NCBI GenBank assembly: GCA_013150955.1
Contig: JAADJD010000002.1
Coordinates: 1-28,412, forward strand
Source: Calditrichota bacterium
GTDB taxonomy: Bacteria > Calditrichota > Calditrichia > RBG-13-44-9 > J042
DNA: 28,412 nucleotides
Direction: 5' to 3'
Each line of letters opens with the position of its first letter. Within the stretch, counting starts at the first letter, position 1. Shown in pieces: positions 16,261-23,657 of this stretch. The notes under the pieces are model-generated. The model was given only the letters and a program-made list of their open reading frames with translations, had not been told where the DNA came from and did no database searches. The translations under genes were made by a program, and so were the position numbers.

Positions 16261-16761
16261 GCTTGCCTGTCGATGCCCCCATCATTAACTCCCCTTTTGA
16301 AGTGCCTACCCGCTATTGGGCTTTGCGAAGAGGGACAGCCCATTCTGAGATCAGGACGGCGTCCCGCTGGCTATTATTCAACTTGTCGAGAGACTCCCGG
16401 AAAATCGTGGATACCGTAGGCAAGACCAAGTGGGATGGTGGAGGCGAACCACCAGGAAAAAACATTCGCTGTGTGGTAGCCGTCGGCATGCTCACCGAGG
16501 GATGGGATCCCGGAACGTGACTCAAATTCTGGGATTGCGCGCATTGACTTCTCAATTGCTCTGTGAACAGGACTTCGTCGGATGAATTATGACGGCTTCC
16601 TGGAACCGGAATACGTGGACGTTTGTGGTGTGCCGTTTGAGGTAATGCCTGCAAAAAAGAAAAAGATCGGCGCGACCGATGTCAAAAAGCCTACACGACC
16701 AACCAGGCCCTGCCCGGGCGGAAACATCATCACCTTGCTAAAATCAAAAAAACTTTTCTGA
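16257..16761 (+). pseudogene. Decayed helicase-type restriction endonuclease (type III-like)
   Basis: Pieces of one large restriction protein appear in order but in several frames. They are: APIINSPFEVPTRYWAL (frame 1, from 16257), then GQPILRSGRRPAGYY (shifted), a large internal deletion, VDTVGKTKWDGGGEPPGKNI and VVAVGMLTEGWDPG (frame 1), NVTQILGLRALTSQLLCEQ (shifted), and GLRRMNYDGFLEPEYVDVCG to the stop near 16761. The TEGWD and Q..GLRR segments are the SF2 helicase motifs V and VI of these enzymes. In motif VI the four codons for VVGR are missing. Most of the protein (the N-terminal helicase core) is gone. The start codon overlaps the toxin stop, showing that the toxin-antitoxin pair sat inside the original operon. 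Confidence 0.85.
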
Positions 16762-16877
16762 TTTTTTATTTGTGAATAACAGCCATCATCTGTTTTCTTA
16801 TGTCAATCCCTTCTACGCCATTGTGGCCTGGTAGGAAAAAATTTCTTTGTGCAAATCTGTGGTAATCTGCAAAATCC

Positions 16878-18122
16878 ATGACGAGCCCCAACTCCCCCCT
16901 CATCGCCCACATTGATGCGGATGCGTTTTTTGCTTCTGTGGAGCAGGGATTTAATCCCCTGCTGCGGGGCAGGCCGGTCATTGTAGGTGGAACGGAAAAT
17001 CAACGCGGCGTGGTGCACACCGCCAGTTACGAGGCCCGTGCCCGCGGTGTGCGCACCGGTATGCCCCTGGTGCAGGCAAAGGAAATCTGCCCCGATGCGG
17101 TTTTCCTCAAAGGCCATTTTCAGCATTATCAGGCGGCCTCGCTGGTGTTGCAGGAAATTTACCTGCGTTACACCCCGGTGGTGGAATTTACCTCCCTGGA
17201 TGACGCCTACCTGGATCTGACCGGAACCCGGCATCTGTTCATTGGCCCTGGCAAGCTTCCCGATCCCGAGGCCCTGGGACGGGAAATTCAGCAGGCGGTG
17301 GATCGTGCCCTGCACATTGGGGTGTCCATTGGACTGGCCAGCAACAAGGTGGTGGCCCGCATTGCCTCGGGACGCCGGAAGCCCCGCGGTGTGGTTTACG
17401 TGCCACCGGGCAGGGAAAAGGAATTTCTGGCCCCCTTGCCGGTGGATGAGCTTCCCGGAGTGGGACGGGTGGCCAAGGAAAAGCTGACCGATTTGAAGAT
17501 TTTTACCATTGGTCAGCTGGCTGCCATGCCCGAACAGGTACTGGAAGAGGTTTTTGGGGCCAATGGCAAAAGGCTGTGGGAACTGGCCAACGGCATCGAT
17601 CCGCGTCCCGTGCGCACCCGAATTCTGCCCAAACAGATCAGTCGCGAAACCACGTTCGAGGAGGACACCATGGATCGAACGTTGATTCTGTCCACCCTGC
17701 GCTACCTGACGGAACGCATCGCCAGCAAATTGCGTCAGCAGGGATTGAAGGCCCGGCGCATGGGGGTGAAGATTCGTTACTCGGACTTCACCCAGCACCA
17801 GCAGAGCTGCACGCTTCCTCAGGCAACGGACAACGCGGGGGAACTTTTTGCGGCCATTGAGCAACGGATTTGCCAGCTTCCCTGGCGCCGCCTGCGGGTG
17901 CGGCACGTGGGTGTCCAGGCCAGTCTCATCGAATGGAGTTGCCTGCAACCCCGCCTGTTCGACGATCCGCAGCGACAGGAGTTGCTGGACGCCGCTGTGG
18001 ATGCCATTCGCCAGAAGTTCGGCTTCATGGCCATCCTGCCGGCCGACACGCTGGAGCTACGCAAAAAATATCGCATCGAAAAATCCGGCTACATCCTGCA
18101 TTCCCCGGCATTAACCCGGTGA
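16878..18122 (+). CDS. dinB: DNA polymerase IV, Y-family translesion polymerase
   Basis: A 414-residue error-prone polymerase that copies past DNA lesions. The palm begins IAHIDADAFFASVEQ with metal ligand Asp13. The second site reads VEFTSLDDAYLDLTG with Asp108 and Asp109, where the family normally has Asp-Glu. The helix-hairpin-helix region is PLPVDELPGVGRVAKEKLTDL. The little-finger domain spans about 250-350. A QPRLFDD motif at 357-363 resembles the sliding-clamp-binding motif of UmuC. No clear ribosome site precedes the ATG. It is separated from the lexA cluster by 5 kb. The last 14 codons and stop lie in a 45-bp repeat found again at 18920. Confidence 0.93.
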   Translation: MTSPNSPLIAHIDADAFFASVEQGFNPLLRGRPVIVGGTENQRGVVHTASYEARARGVRTGMPLVQAKEICPDAVFLKGHFQHYQAASLVLQEIYLRYTPVVEFTSLDDAYLDLTGTRHLFIGPGKLPDPEALGREIQQAVDRALHIGVSIGLASNKVVARIASGRRKPRGVVYVPPGREKEFLAPLPVDELPGVGRVAKEKLTDLKIFTIGQLAAMPEQVLEEVFGANGKRLWELANGIDPRPVRTRILPKQISRETTFEEDTMDRTLILSTLRYLTERIASKLRQQGLKARRMGVKIRYSDFTQHQQSCTLPQATDNAGELFAAIEQRICQLPWRRLRVRHVGVQASLIEWSCLQPRLFDDPQRQELLDAAVDAIRQKFGFMAILPADTLELRKKYRIEKSGYILHSPALTR

Positions 18123-18123
18123 T
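18079..18123 (+). repeat. Left copy of a perfect 45-bp direct repeat (end of dinB)
   Basis: This segment, running from AAAAATCCGGC to CCCGGTGAT, includes the last codons and stop of dinB. It is repeated base for base at 18920-18964, offset by 841 bp. The repeat brackets an AT-rich insert. Confidence 0.95.
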
Positions 18124-18919
18124 AGAACTAATTATTGTTTTGATTTTATAATCTTATCGTGTATTTTTATTTATAAATTGTTTGATGTTTTTACAGTTAA
18201 TTTTTTGTCCTTTATGTGTGGGTAAATTATGAAAATTTTTCCTTTTTCTATCCTTTTGCTTATTTTTTGTTTTTCCTATTTGTTTTCACAATTACATAAA
18301 GAAAATGAATTTCGTTTGAGTATTTTGCTAACTGTTTCCGCAGATGAAGATCTGCAAAGTGAAATTTTAAGTTATTTAACTCGTGAATTTCGTTCGATTC
18401 CAGATGTGGAAATAGTTGAAGAAAATCCTGATTGGATAATTTCTGTAGTCGCATCAAAGTTAATGTTAAAAAATGGATATATTGCAGGGATTGCTATTTC
18501 AGTTTCCTATATTCAAATGCCAAATAAAAAGCTTAAATATGCAATAAATAGAGCTCTTTATCCAATAAATAATGAAGATAAATCGGTACTTTATTTATTA
18601 AATAAATCTATTTTATTTTTCCTCAATTTATATGTAAAAAATTTAACGTATTTCCATCATCATGAATTATTGTTGGTTCCATTAGAAGATTTAAAACAAA
18701 TTTGTCAAAAATTCGTTGCTGAATTTGATGGTGAGTATCTTGAGCCTCAACGAAAAAGATTTTATGAAGACCAACAAAATTCTAAAAAATCAAATAGTGG
18801 ATTGGATATCGATTTTGATTTTTTTGAATTGGACACTTTATTACATTCTCCAAATAAGTAAGTTTTGGTATTTTTAAAATTTAGGTATCGATATTGATTA
18901 TTTAAAAAACACTTTCAGA
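18124..18919. mobile_element. AT-rich insert bracketed by the dinB 3'-end duplication
   Basis: A block of about 800 bp far richer in A+T than the DNA on both sides, with sharp boundaries at the two 45-bp repeats. It holds one gene (18229-18861) and no recombinase. The arrangement resembles an integrative cassette that uses the 3' end of a host gene as attachment site and restores the reading frame. A duplication formed by recombination of horizontally acquired DNA is the alternative. The mobile label is inference; the repeat and composition shift are visible. Confidence 0.6.
18229..18861 (+). CDS. Exported protein of unknown function in the AT-rich insert
   Basis: A 210-residue protein with a clear N-terminal signal peptide: MKIFPFSILLLIFCFSYLFS, a Lys followed by a hydrophobic stretch. 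There is no lipobox Cys at the expected position, so secretion to the periplasm rather than lipidation is likely. The mature part alternates short strands and helices and has an acidic C-terminal tail (DIDFDFFELD). No domain is recognised. Codon use is extremely AT-rich, unlike dinB just upstream but similar to the LVIVD protein at the window end. It is the only gene in the insert. Confidence 0.75.
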   Translation: MKIFPFSILLLIFCFSYLFSQLHKENEFRLSILLTVSADEDLQSEILSYLTREFRSIPDVEIVEENPDWIISVVASKLMLKNGYIAGIAISVSYIQMPNKKLKYAINRALYPINNEDKSVLYLLNKSILFFLNLYVKNLTYFHHHELLLVPLEDLKQICQKFVAEFDGEYLEPQRKRFYEDQQNSKKSNSGLDIDFDFFELDTLLHSPNK

Positions 18920-18964
18920 AAAAATCCGGCTACATCCTGCATTCCCCGGCATTAACCCGGTGAT
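18920..18964 (+). repeat. Right copy of the 45-bp direct repeat
   Basis: Identical to 18079-18123. It lies outside any gene and appears to be the original 3' end of dinB displaced by the insert. The DNA that follows (TTGGTCGGTAAA and on) returns to the normal base composition. Confidence 0.95.
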
Positions 18965-19080
18965 TGGTCGGTAAATATCGGGGGTTGCTACCGTCCTTTT
19001 GAGGGGGATGAAAACGACCCACCTGTTTCGGGAAAGTTGGGGTGCGCGGGGTTATCTGAACTGTCCTGAATGGGATTGAA

Positions 19081-19244
19081 CCCAGATTATGCATTCGACC
19101 ACGAATTACACGAATTAACACGAATAAAATTAATAAAATACATTGGATTATTTCTGGATGAAAATGTGTTTCGAGGTTTATTCATGATTTTATTGATATT
19201 TTTGGTTGTATTCGCGTGATTCGCGGTTTAATGCAAAATTTGGG
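19081..19244 (-). repeat. Dispersed element, locus 6, abutting the GGDEF stop codon
   Basis: A 164-bp copy beginning CCCAGATTATGCATT and ending AAAATTTGGG. Flanks are TTGAA (19076-19080) and TTAAA (19245-19249), a 5-bp duplication with one mismatch. The right flank includes the TAA stop of the HDOD-GGDEF gene, so the insertion lies exactly at the end of that reading frame. It is co-oriented with that minus-strand gene. Confidence 0.88.
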
Positions 19245-20783
19245 TTAAATATTCTGAAATCCGATGCACTGGTTGCCCCCGTTCGTTTTTGCATGCTGCA
19301 GGGCTTCCAGTACCATGTTTAAGAGATGCTCTTTCTTCATCAGCGAAAAATTGGGGATAAGGGTGGCGTAGCCAATGGCCACCGTCAGATGATGTTTCAT
19401 GTCCCGCAGGGGATCCAGAAACGGGTGGCGATCCACGTTTTTTCGGATTTTTTCGGCCACAAAATGTACCGGTACCTGTCCCGTATGGGGCAGAATGATT
19501 GCAAATTCGTCGCCCCCATAACGGGCCAACAAATCCGCCTGGCGAAGGTTACGTTTTAAAATCTCGGCCACCTGCTCCAGAATCGCATTACCGGTCTTAA
19601 AACCATATGTTTGATTAAACAGGGTGAAATGGTCAATGTCAATGATCAGCAGCGAAATGGGATGTTCATAGCGTGCAGACTGAGAAACGGCTTTATGGAG
19701 AAATTCGTGGAAGTAGGCATGATTGTAAAGGCCGGTGATGGGATCCAGGAAGTTGTTCAGAGAAATCTCCGCCCGTACCCGATTGAGTTCTTCCCTTAAT
19801 TTTTCAATCTGCTCCCGACTTTTCCCGAGTTCTTTCAACAAATCTTCATACCCAATGATTCGTTTTTTAACAAATTCTTTGTTTTGCAGGAACAGATGGG
19901 TGACCGATTGTTCTTCCAGCTGGGAAAATCCCAGTCCACGGGCAAAGCCAGAAATCTTTTCCAGAGATGTTCGGATGAGGTGGGGGAGTGTCTCCGGCGA
20001 GCGCTGAAAGTACCGATTGTACCGGGCTTCAATTTCATTAAATCGAAGGGCATCAGGAGCTTCCAGGGTAACTCGAGCCAGTTCCGCGGCCACATTGAGC
20101 ACGCCCGCCAGCTTCTGTACCATGGCATCCTCTGGCGGCTGACGATCGATGGCGTGATGGAACCGAATTGGGGGCAGGAATTCCGGTGGAAATCCCCAGC
20201 GCTGTACAATGTCTGCAGAAAGTTCCGCGTGCGTCCAGCCCAGATTTTTTGCCTCTTCGCGCTCCAGATCCCTGGCCTTGCTTTTAATGGTCATCAATCG
20301 CTCATAAAGTTCGGGAATGCATCGGGACAGCGCCAGGTAGGCCACATCCTGGAGCATGGATTGCAGGTAGACTTCTTCAGGCCTGGGAATGGCCAGCTCC
20401 CGCGACATCTGCTCCGCAAACACTGCGGATAAGAAAATTTGCTGCCGGAAAAGGGGGTAATCCAGCTGTTCGTACCGATTGATCGGTTCCAGATGAGATA
20501 GCCAGAGGCTAAAAATTAAATTGCGCAAAACCGGAATGGGAACCAGGTCGACTAAAGTCTTGCCATCCTGGATTTTTTTTCGGAAATTGAAATATCGACT
20601 ATTAACGATGGGGTAGAGAACTTCTTTATATTCGCTGATGAGAGGAAGAACGGCCCGATTGGCGCGCCCGGTGCGATTGGTGCGTTTTTCATACGACCGC
20701 TGAATCAATTCCAGAAGAATGTTTGGTGGTGCTGGAAACCGGGGAGATTTCTCAAAGATTTCCAGTACACGTTCTTTGTTCAT
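19245..20783 (-). CDS. HDOD-GGDEF diguanylate cyclase
   Basis: A 512-residue cytosolic signalling protein. Residues about 10-230 form an HDOD domain (PAPPNILLELIQRSY, LRNLIFSLWLSHLEP, EVYLQSMLQDVAYLALSR, GWTHAELSADIVQRWGFP). A coiled-coil linker spans about 315-345. The catalytic GGDEF domain covers the rest, starting DPITGLYNHAYFHEFL. The active loop at 423-427 is intact GGDEF. The inhibitory I-site RQAD is at 414-417, so the enzyme probably makes cyclic di-GMP under product inhibition. HDOD domains commonly sense or relay signals in place of an HD phosphohydrolase. Its ribosome site is only weakly purine-rich. A 76-bp palindromic element lies 28 bases upstream. It is monocistronic. Confidence 0.92.
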   Translation of the reverse strand: MNKERVLEIFEKSPRFPAPPNILLELIQRSYEKRTNRTGRANRAVLPLISEYKEVLYPIVNSRYFNFRKKIQDGKTLVDLVPIPVLRNLIFSLWLSHLEPINRYEQLDYPLFRQQIFLSAVFAEQMSRELAIPRPEEVYLQSMLQDVAYLALSRCIPELYERLMTIKSKARDLEREEAKNLGWTHAELSADIVQRWGFPPEFLPPIRFHHAIDRQPPEDAMVQKLAGVLNVAAELARVTLEAPDALRFNEIEARYNRYFQRSPETLPHLIRTSLEKISGFARGLGFSQLEEQSVTHLFLQNKEFVKKRIIGYEDLLKELGKSREQIEKLREELNRVRAEISLNNFLDPITGLYNHAYFHEFLHKAVSQSARYEHPISLLIIDIDHFTLFNQTYGFKTGNAILEQVAEILKRNLRQADLLARYGGDEFAIILPHTGQVPVHFVAEKIRKNVDRHPFLDPLRDMKHHLTVAIGYATLIPNFSLMKKEHLLNMVLEALQHAKTNGGNQCIGFQNI

Positions 20784-20810
20784 ACTATCCCATTCCCGAA
20801 TAAAAAAGAA

Positions 20811-20886
20811 GGGAACGTTGCTCTAACCCAAAGGAGGCTTTTTTGATACAAACAGGGATGTCCCACGTCCCCAGAGCAACGTTCCC
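20811..20886. repeat. 76-bp palindromic element in the leader of the GGDEF gene
   Basis: GGGAACGTTGCTCT (20811-20824) is exactly complementary to AGAGCAACGTTCCC (20873-20886), a 14-bp perfect stem around a 48-nt interior that itself contains GGGATGTCCC. Read toward the GGDEF gene on the minus strand, the stem is followed by TTCTTTTTT, so it could act as an attenuator or terminator in the leader. It may also be a separate small repeat family. Confidence 0.7.
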
Positions 20887-21106
20887 TCATTTGTCCCAAT
20901 CGGATAAAATACAAATATCGTGCCTGAAATAAAAAACCGTCAAAAACGGCAGAATAGTGTAAAATACGGGCCTCAGGGCCTGTTTTTCCGGGAATGGGTG
21001 ATGGGAATTCGGACACCCGCCTGTCGGGAATATCAACTCTTCTGCCAGTGAAATTCAACCTGAGCCGTCAGCGAAAGGTGGGTGGGAGATCCCGTCCACC
21101 ATTAAA
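20887..21106. other. Divergent intergenic region
   Basis: No gene is seen in this stretch. It contains further small dyads such as CCGTCAAAAACGG and GGGCCTCAGGGCC. It must contain the promoter for the GGDEF gene, but no good match could be picked by eye. Confidence 0.35.
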
Positions 21107-21271
21107 CCCAAATAATGCATAAAACCGCGAAACACACGAATGAAACCAAAAAATATCTACAAAATCGTGAATAAACCCCGGAATACATTTTCATCCGGAT
21201 ACAATCCAATGCATTTTATTTGTTTTATTTGTGTTAATTCGTGTAATTCGTAGGTTAATGCATAATCTGGG
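21107..21271 (+). repeat. Dispersed element, locus 7
   Basis: A 165-bp copy from CCCAAATAATGCAT to ATGCATAATCTGGG with a perfect 5-bp duplication TTAAA (21102-21106 and 21272-21276). It sits in the divergent region and is oriented with the plus-strand AbrB/PIN operon that follows. Confidence 0.88.
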
Positions 21272-21426
21272 TTAAAGGATGGCTTCCTGAACCGGGAAGT
21301 GTGGCGGGACTGACAGGGGGTGGAGTGGTCTTGAAGTCAAAAAGCACCGGTTGCCGTGTTGAAGAAATAAATCGTTTGTATCCCGGAAGGGAGGTTGCTA
21401 TCTTTACTAAAAACAACGGGGTGCAA

Positions 21427-21624
21427 ATGAAAGTTGGAACATATATCGCCGAATTAAACGATCAGTATCAAATCCACATACCGGTGGAGCTGCGGGAAAA
21501 ACTCAAGCTGGAACCCGGAGATAAAATTGAGGTGTCCATCAAAAAAATTAAATCCCGCCGCCTGGAAGCCCTGATCCTGCAAAATCCATTGCACAAACTA
21601 CTCAAATTAATCGATGAACAATAA
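21427..21624 (+). CDS. SpoVT/AbrB-type antitoxin
   Basis: A 65-residue protein with the swapped-hairpin AbrB fold: YIAELNDQYQIHIPVELREK, then LKLEPGDKIEVSIKKIKSRR. It binds DNA and, in this context, is the expected antitoxin and autorepressor for the PIN protein that follows 18 bases later. I chose the ATG at 21427 because the AbrB domain starts there; the frame stays open back to 21301 but that part has no recognisable domain. The C-terminal tail (LILQNPLHKLLKLIDEQ) is probably the toxin-binding arm. Confidence 0.82.
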   Translation: MKVGTYIAELNDQYQIHIPVELREKLKLEPGDKIEVSIKKIKSRRLEALILQNPLHKLLKLIDEQ

Positions 21625-21642
21625 CCACAGCAGGTTACGCTC

Positions 21643-22077
21643 ATGCGACTATTTTTAGATGAAAGTGCCTGGATAGCGGTGCTGGATCGCCAGCATGATC
21701 AGCACGAGGCATTCAAGCGCTATTTTAACGAGGCCCTGCAAAATGGCACCAAACTTTTTACCAGCAATGTGGCCGTGGGATTGGCGTTAAGTGAATTGAA
21801 AGAGCGCATTGGTCTGGAAAAAAGCCTCAAATTTTATGAGATACTGGAAGAAGCTTATCTGGTCAATCACATTCGTATCCTGTGGGTGGGACGGCGCGCA
21901 CAGAAGGAGGCCCTTCGCTGGATGCGACGTTACCATGAATTACCATTGGGATTGTTTGATTTTGCCCATGCGGTATTGATGGATCGACGCCGCATTCATA
22001 CGATTTTAACCCAGAAAACCGCATTTACACGGATTGGTTTCCGTACAATACCGGAAGGGGAGGGAACGGCTTTATGA
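21643..22077 (+). CDS. PIN-domain toxin (VapC-like)
   Basis: A 144-residue PIN protein. The first metal ligand is Asp6 in MRLFLDESAWIAVLDR. An acidic residue is expected in SNVAVGLALSELKERIG, and a conserved Asp occurs in LGLFDFAHAVLMDRRR, the typical third site. These make a metal-dependent RNase likely. It is paired with the AbrB antitoxin upstream. Its stop overlaps the next start (ATG within TTTATGATG), so it is translationally coupled to the YqeC-like gene, which is unusual for a toxin-antitoxin pair. Activity is inferred from family. Confidence 0.82.
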   Translation: MRLFLDESAWIAVLDRQHDQHEAFKRYFNEALQNGTKLFTSNVAVGLALSELKERIGLEKSLKFYEILEEAYLVNHIRILWVGRRAQKEALRWMRRYHELPLGLFDFAHAVLMDRRRIHTILTQKTAFTRIGFRTIPEGEGTAL

Positions 22078-22814
22078 TGTGGAAAGAGGCACTGGTTCTG
22101 GATCCTCGCTATCGGACGTTTGCCTTTGCGGGTGGAAAAGGGCGGAAGTATTTGATTCGTAAATTTGCGGAGGAACTGGCCCGCGAGCAGCAAACGGTGT
22201 TGATTACCGGGCTGGAATCCATAAAATTGCCTGTGGCTGGCTCTATTGTGGTGGGGCAGGACATTCCCATTCTGATGAATCAGGTGGAGCGGGCGTTCCA
22301 GAATAATCCCATCGTGGATGCCGGAAAAAGCTTGATGGATGCCATGCTGGAGGGCTTTCATCTGGATGAACTGGAGGCCATTCAGCAACAATCGCCAGCC
22401 GATTATTTGTTGATTGAACTAGGAGGGGTGCAGGAAAAGCCCATCCTGGATACACGCTTCATTAAAAAGTGGGCCCGTACCCGCATCTGGGATCAGCTCA
22501 TTTTTTGCATGGAAATTGGGGTGATCGATACCGAACTCACTCAACAAAGCACGGAAGATTTGAAACGATTTTCCCGCAACTTCGATTCAACCCTGTCCCA
22601 GGAAACGTTTCTGGAGTATTTGCTGGATGAATCCCGCGGATTGGGGAAACTGTTCCGGGCTTCCTGGCCAGCCCTTTTCCTGTTTACCGATGTGGAGACC
22701 ACCCCGCTGGAAAATCGGGCGCTGGCCATTGCAAAAGAATTGCACCAGCAGGGGATTACCCATCTGGCCCTTGCCAATCTGAAGGAAAATCGGATTCGGA
22801 AGCTGCGGCCATGA
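22074..22814 (+). CDS. YqeC-like protein (putative selenium-dependent hydroxylase maturation factor)
   Basis: A 246-residue soluble protein that matches the layout of YqeC: an N-terminal P-loop-like segment FAFAGGKGRKYLIRKFAEEL, a central acidic strand DYLLIELGG followed by a Pro-Ile segment, then VIDTEL and RNFDSTLSQETFLEYLL, and a C-terminal ALAIAKELHQQGITHLALANL. In canonical YqeC the P-loop reads GAGGKTT; here the Thr is replaced (GGKGRK), so nucleotide binding may be altered. The YqeC/YqeB pair is linked by phylogenetic profiling to selenium-dependent molybdenum hydroxylases. No such enzyme is in the window. Assignment is by pattern and by the neighbour. Confidence 0.6.
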   Translation: MMWKEALVLDPRYRTFAFAGGKGRKYLIRKFAEELAREQQTVLITGLESIKLPVAGSIVVGQDIPILMNQVERAFQNNPIVDAGKSLMDAMLEGFHLDELEAIQQQSPADYLLIELGGVQEKPILDTRFIKKWARTRIWDQLIFCMEIGVIDTELTQQSTEDLKRFSRNFDSTLSQETFLEYLLDESRGLGKLFRASWPALFLFTDVETTPLENRALAIAKELHQQGITHLALANLKENRIRKLRP

Positions 22815-23656
22815 AACCAGCCCAAACCATTCTCATCCTGGGAGGGAATGAACTGGCCAGCGCAACTGCCCTGGAGCTGGTTCAGGCGGGCTTTGCGGTG
22901 ATGCTCTACGTTTCCCCGGATGAAACCTACCTGCGATATCCCCTTTGTTTTGGCGAAGCGCTCCGGGCCGGTCAAAAGACCATTGGGGATCTAACAGCCT
23001 CCATTATCCCTGAAGAAAAGCTGGCGCAAATTCAGGGAAAAACATTCGCCGAGAAAATGATCCAGGTGGCGCAATTTCTTCTGCTGGATCGAATGTTGCC
23101 CGTGCTTTCGGACGTCCCGCTGAGGGAACTGCTTGCTGTTCTGGAAACCGTTATCGTGATCAATACGCTTCCTGAGGAAACGCTCAAGCTTCCCGAAGAC
23201 GCAGCGAATGGAATATTCCTGGGGTGTTTCCCGGAGCACCGGGGACATTCCCAATATCGACTGTTGGTGGAAACCCGCTGGAATTACCAGCTGGGTAAGA
23301 TCGTTCCCCCGGATGCGGAAGACCTTCACAAGCATCGGCTGGATCCCCATTTTTTTCATTTTCCTTTTCAGACCTGTCATACCCCGATCGAAGGCCTGTG
23401 GGTATCGGTAAAGGAAATCGGAGAAACCATTCGATATAACGAGGCCATTGGAAAAGTAGACGCAATCGAGATTCGTTCTCCTTACGATGGGCAACTCTGG
23501 GGAATTACCCACAGTGGGCAGTTTGTTGCGGCGGGACAGAATGTTGCGCTAATCTACACCGGTCGCCCTACGGAATTTTATCGTGACTACAGTTTTCAGG
23601 AACGTGCAGTTGCACGGGGATTTTTATCGGCGGTTCTGAAATTAATCCGGCAGTAA
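22811..23656 (+). CDS. YqeB-like protein (selenium-dependent molybdenum hydroxylase system)
   Basis: A 281-residue protein with an N-terminal Rossmann-like segment TILILGGNELASATALELVQ and the following QAGFAVMLYVSPDETYLRYP and CFGEALRAG. These match YqeB, which reads GAGDLATG, RLxxAGF and RRxVxFxEAVxxG at the same places. The C-terminus has a small beta-barrel-like part: IRSPYDGQLWGITHSGQFVAAGQNVALIYTG. Overlap with the YqeC-like gene is four bases. Function in selenium or molybdenum cofactor insertion is inferred from the family. The stop TAA at 23654-23656 sits directly against repeat locus 8. Confidence 0.65.
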   Translation: MKPAQTILILGGNELASATALELVQAGFAVMLYVSPDETYLRYPLCFGEALRAGQKTIGDLTASIIPEEKLAQIQGKTFAEKMIQVAQFLLLDRMLPVLSDVPLRELLAVLETVIVINTLPEETLKLPEDAANGIFLGCFPEHRGHSQYRLLVETRWNYQLGKIVPPDAEDLHKHRLDPHFFHFPFQTCHTPIEGLWVSVKEIGETIRYNEAIGKVDAIEIRSPYDGQLWGITHSGQFVAAGQNVALIYTGRPTEFYRDYSFQERAVARGFLSAVLKLIRQ

Positions 23657-23657
23657 A

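Noticed and set aside
16803-17948. 381-residue minus-strand open frame opposite dinB
   Set aside because: Rich in His, Gln and Gly as expected of an antisense frame; dinB is unambiguous.
21301-21426. N-terminal extension of the AbrB protein
   Set aside because: The AbrB domain begins right at the ATG at 21427 and the extension has no homology-like pattern or ribosome site.
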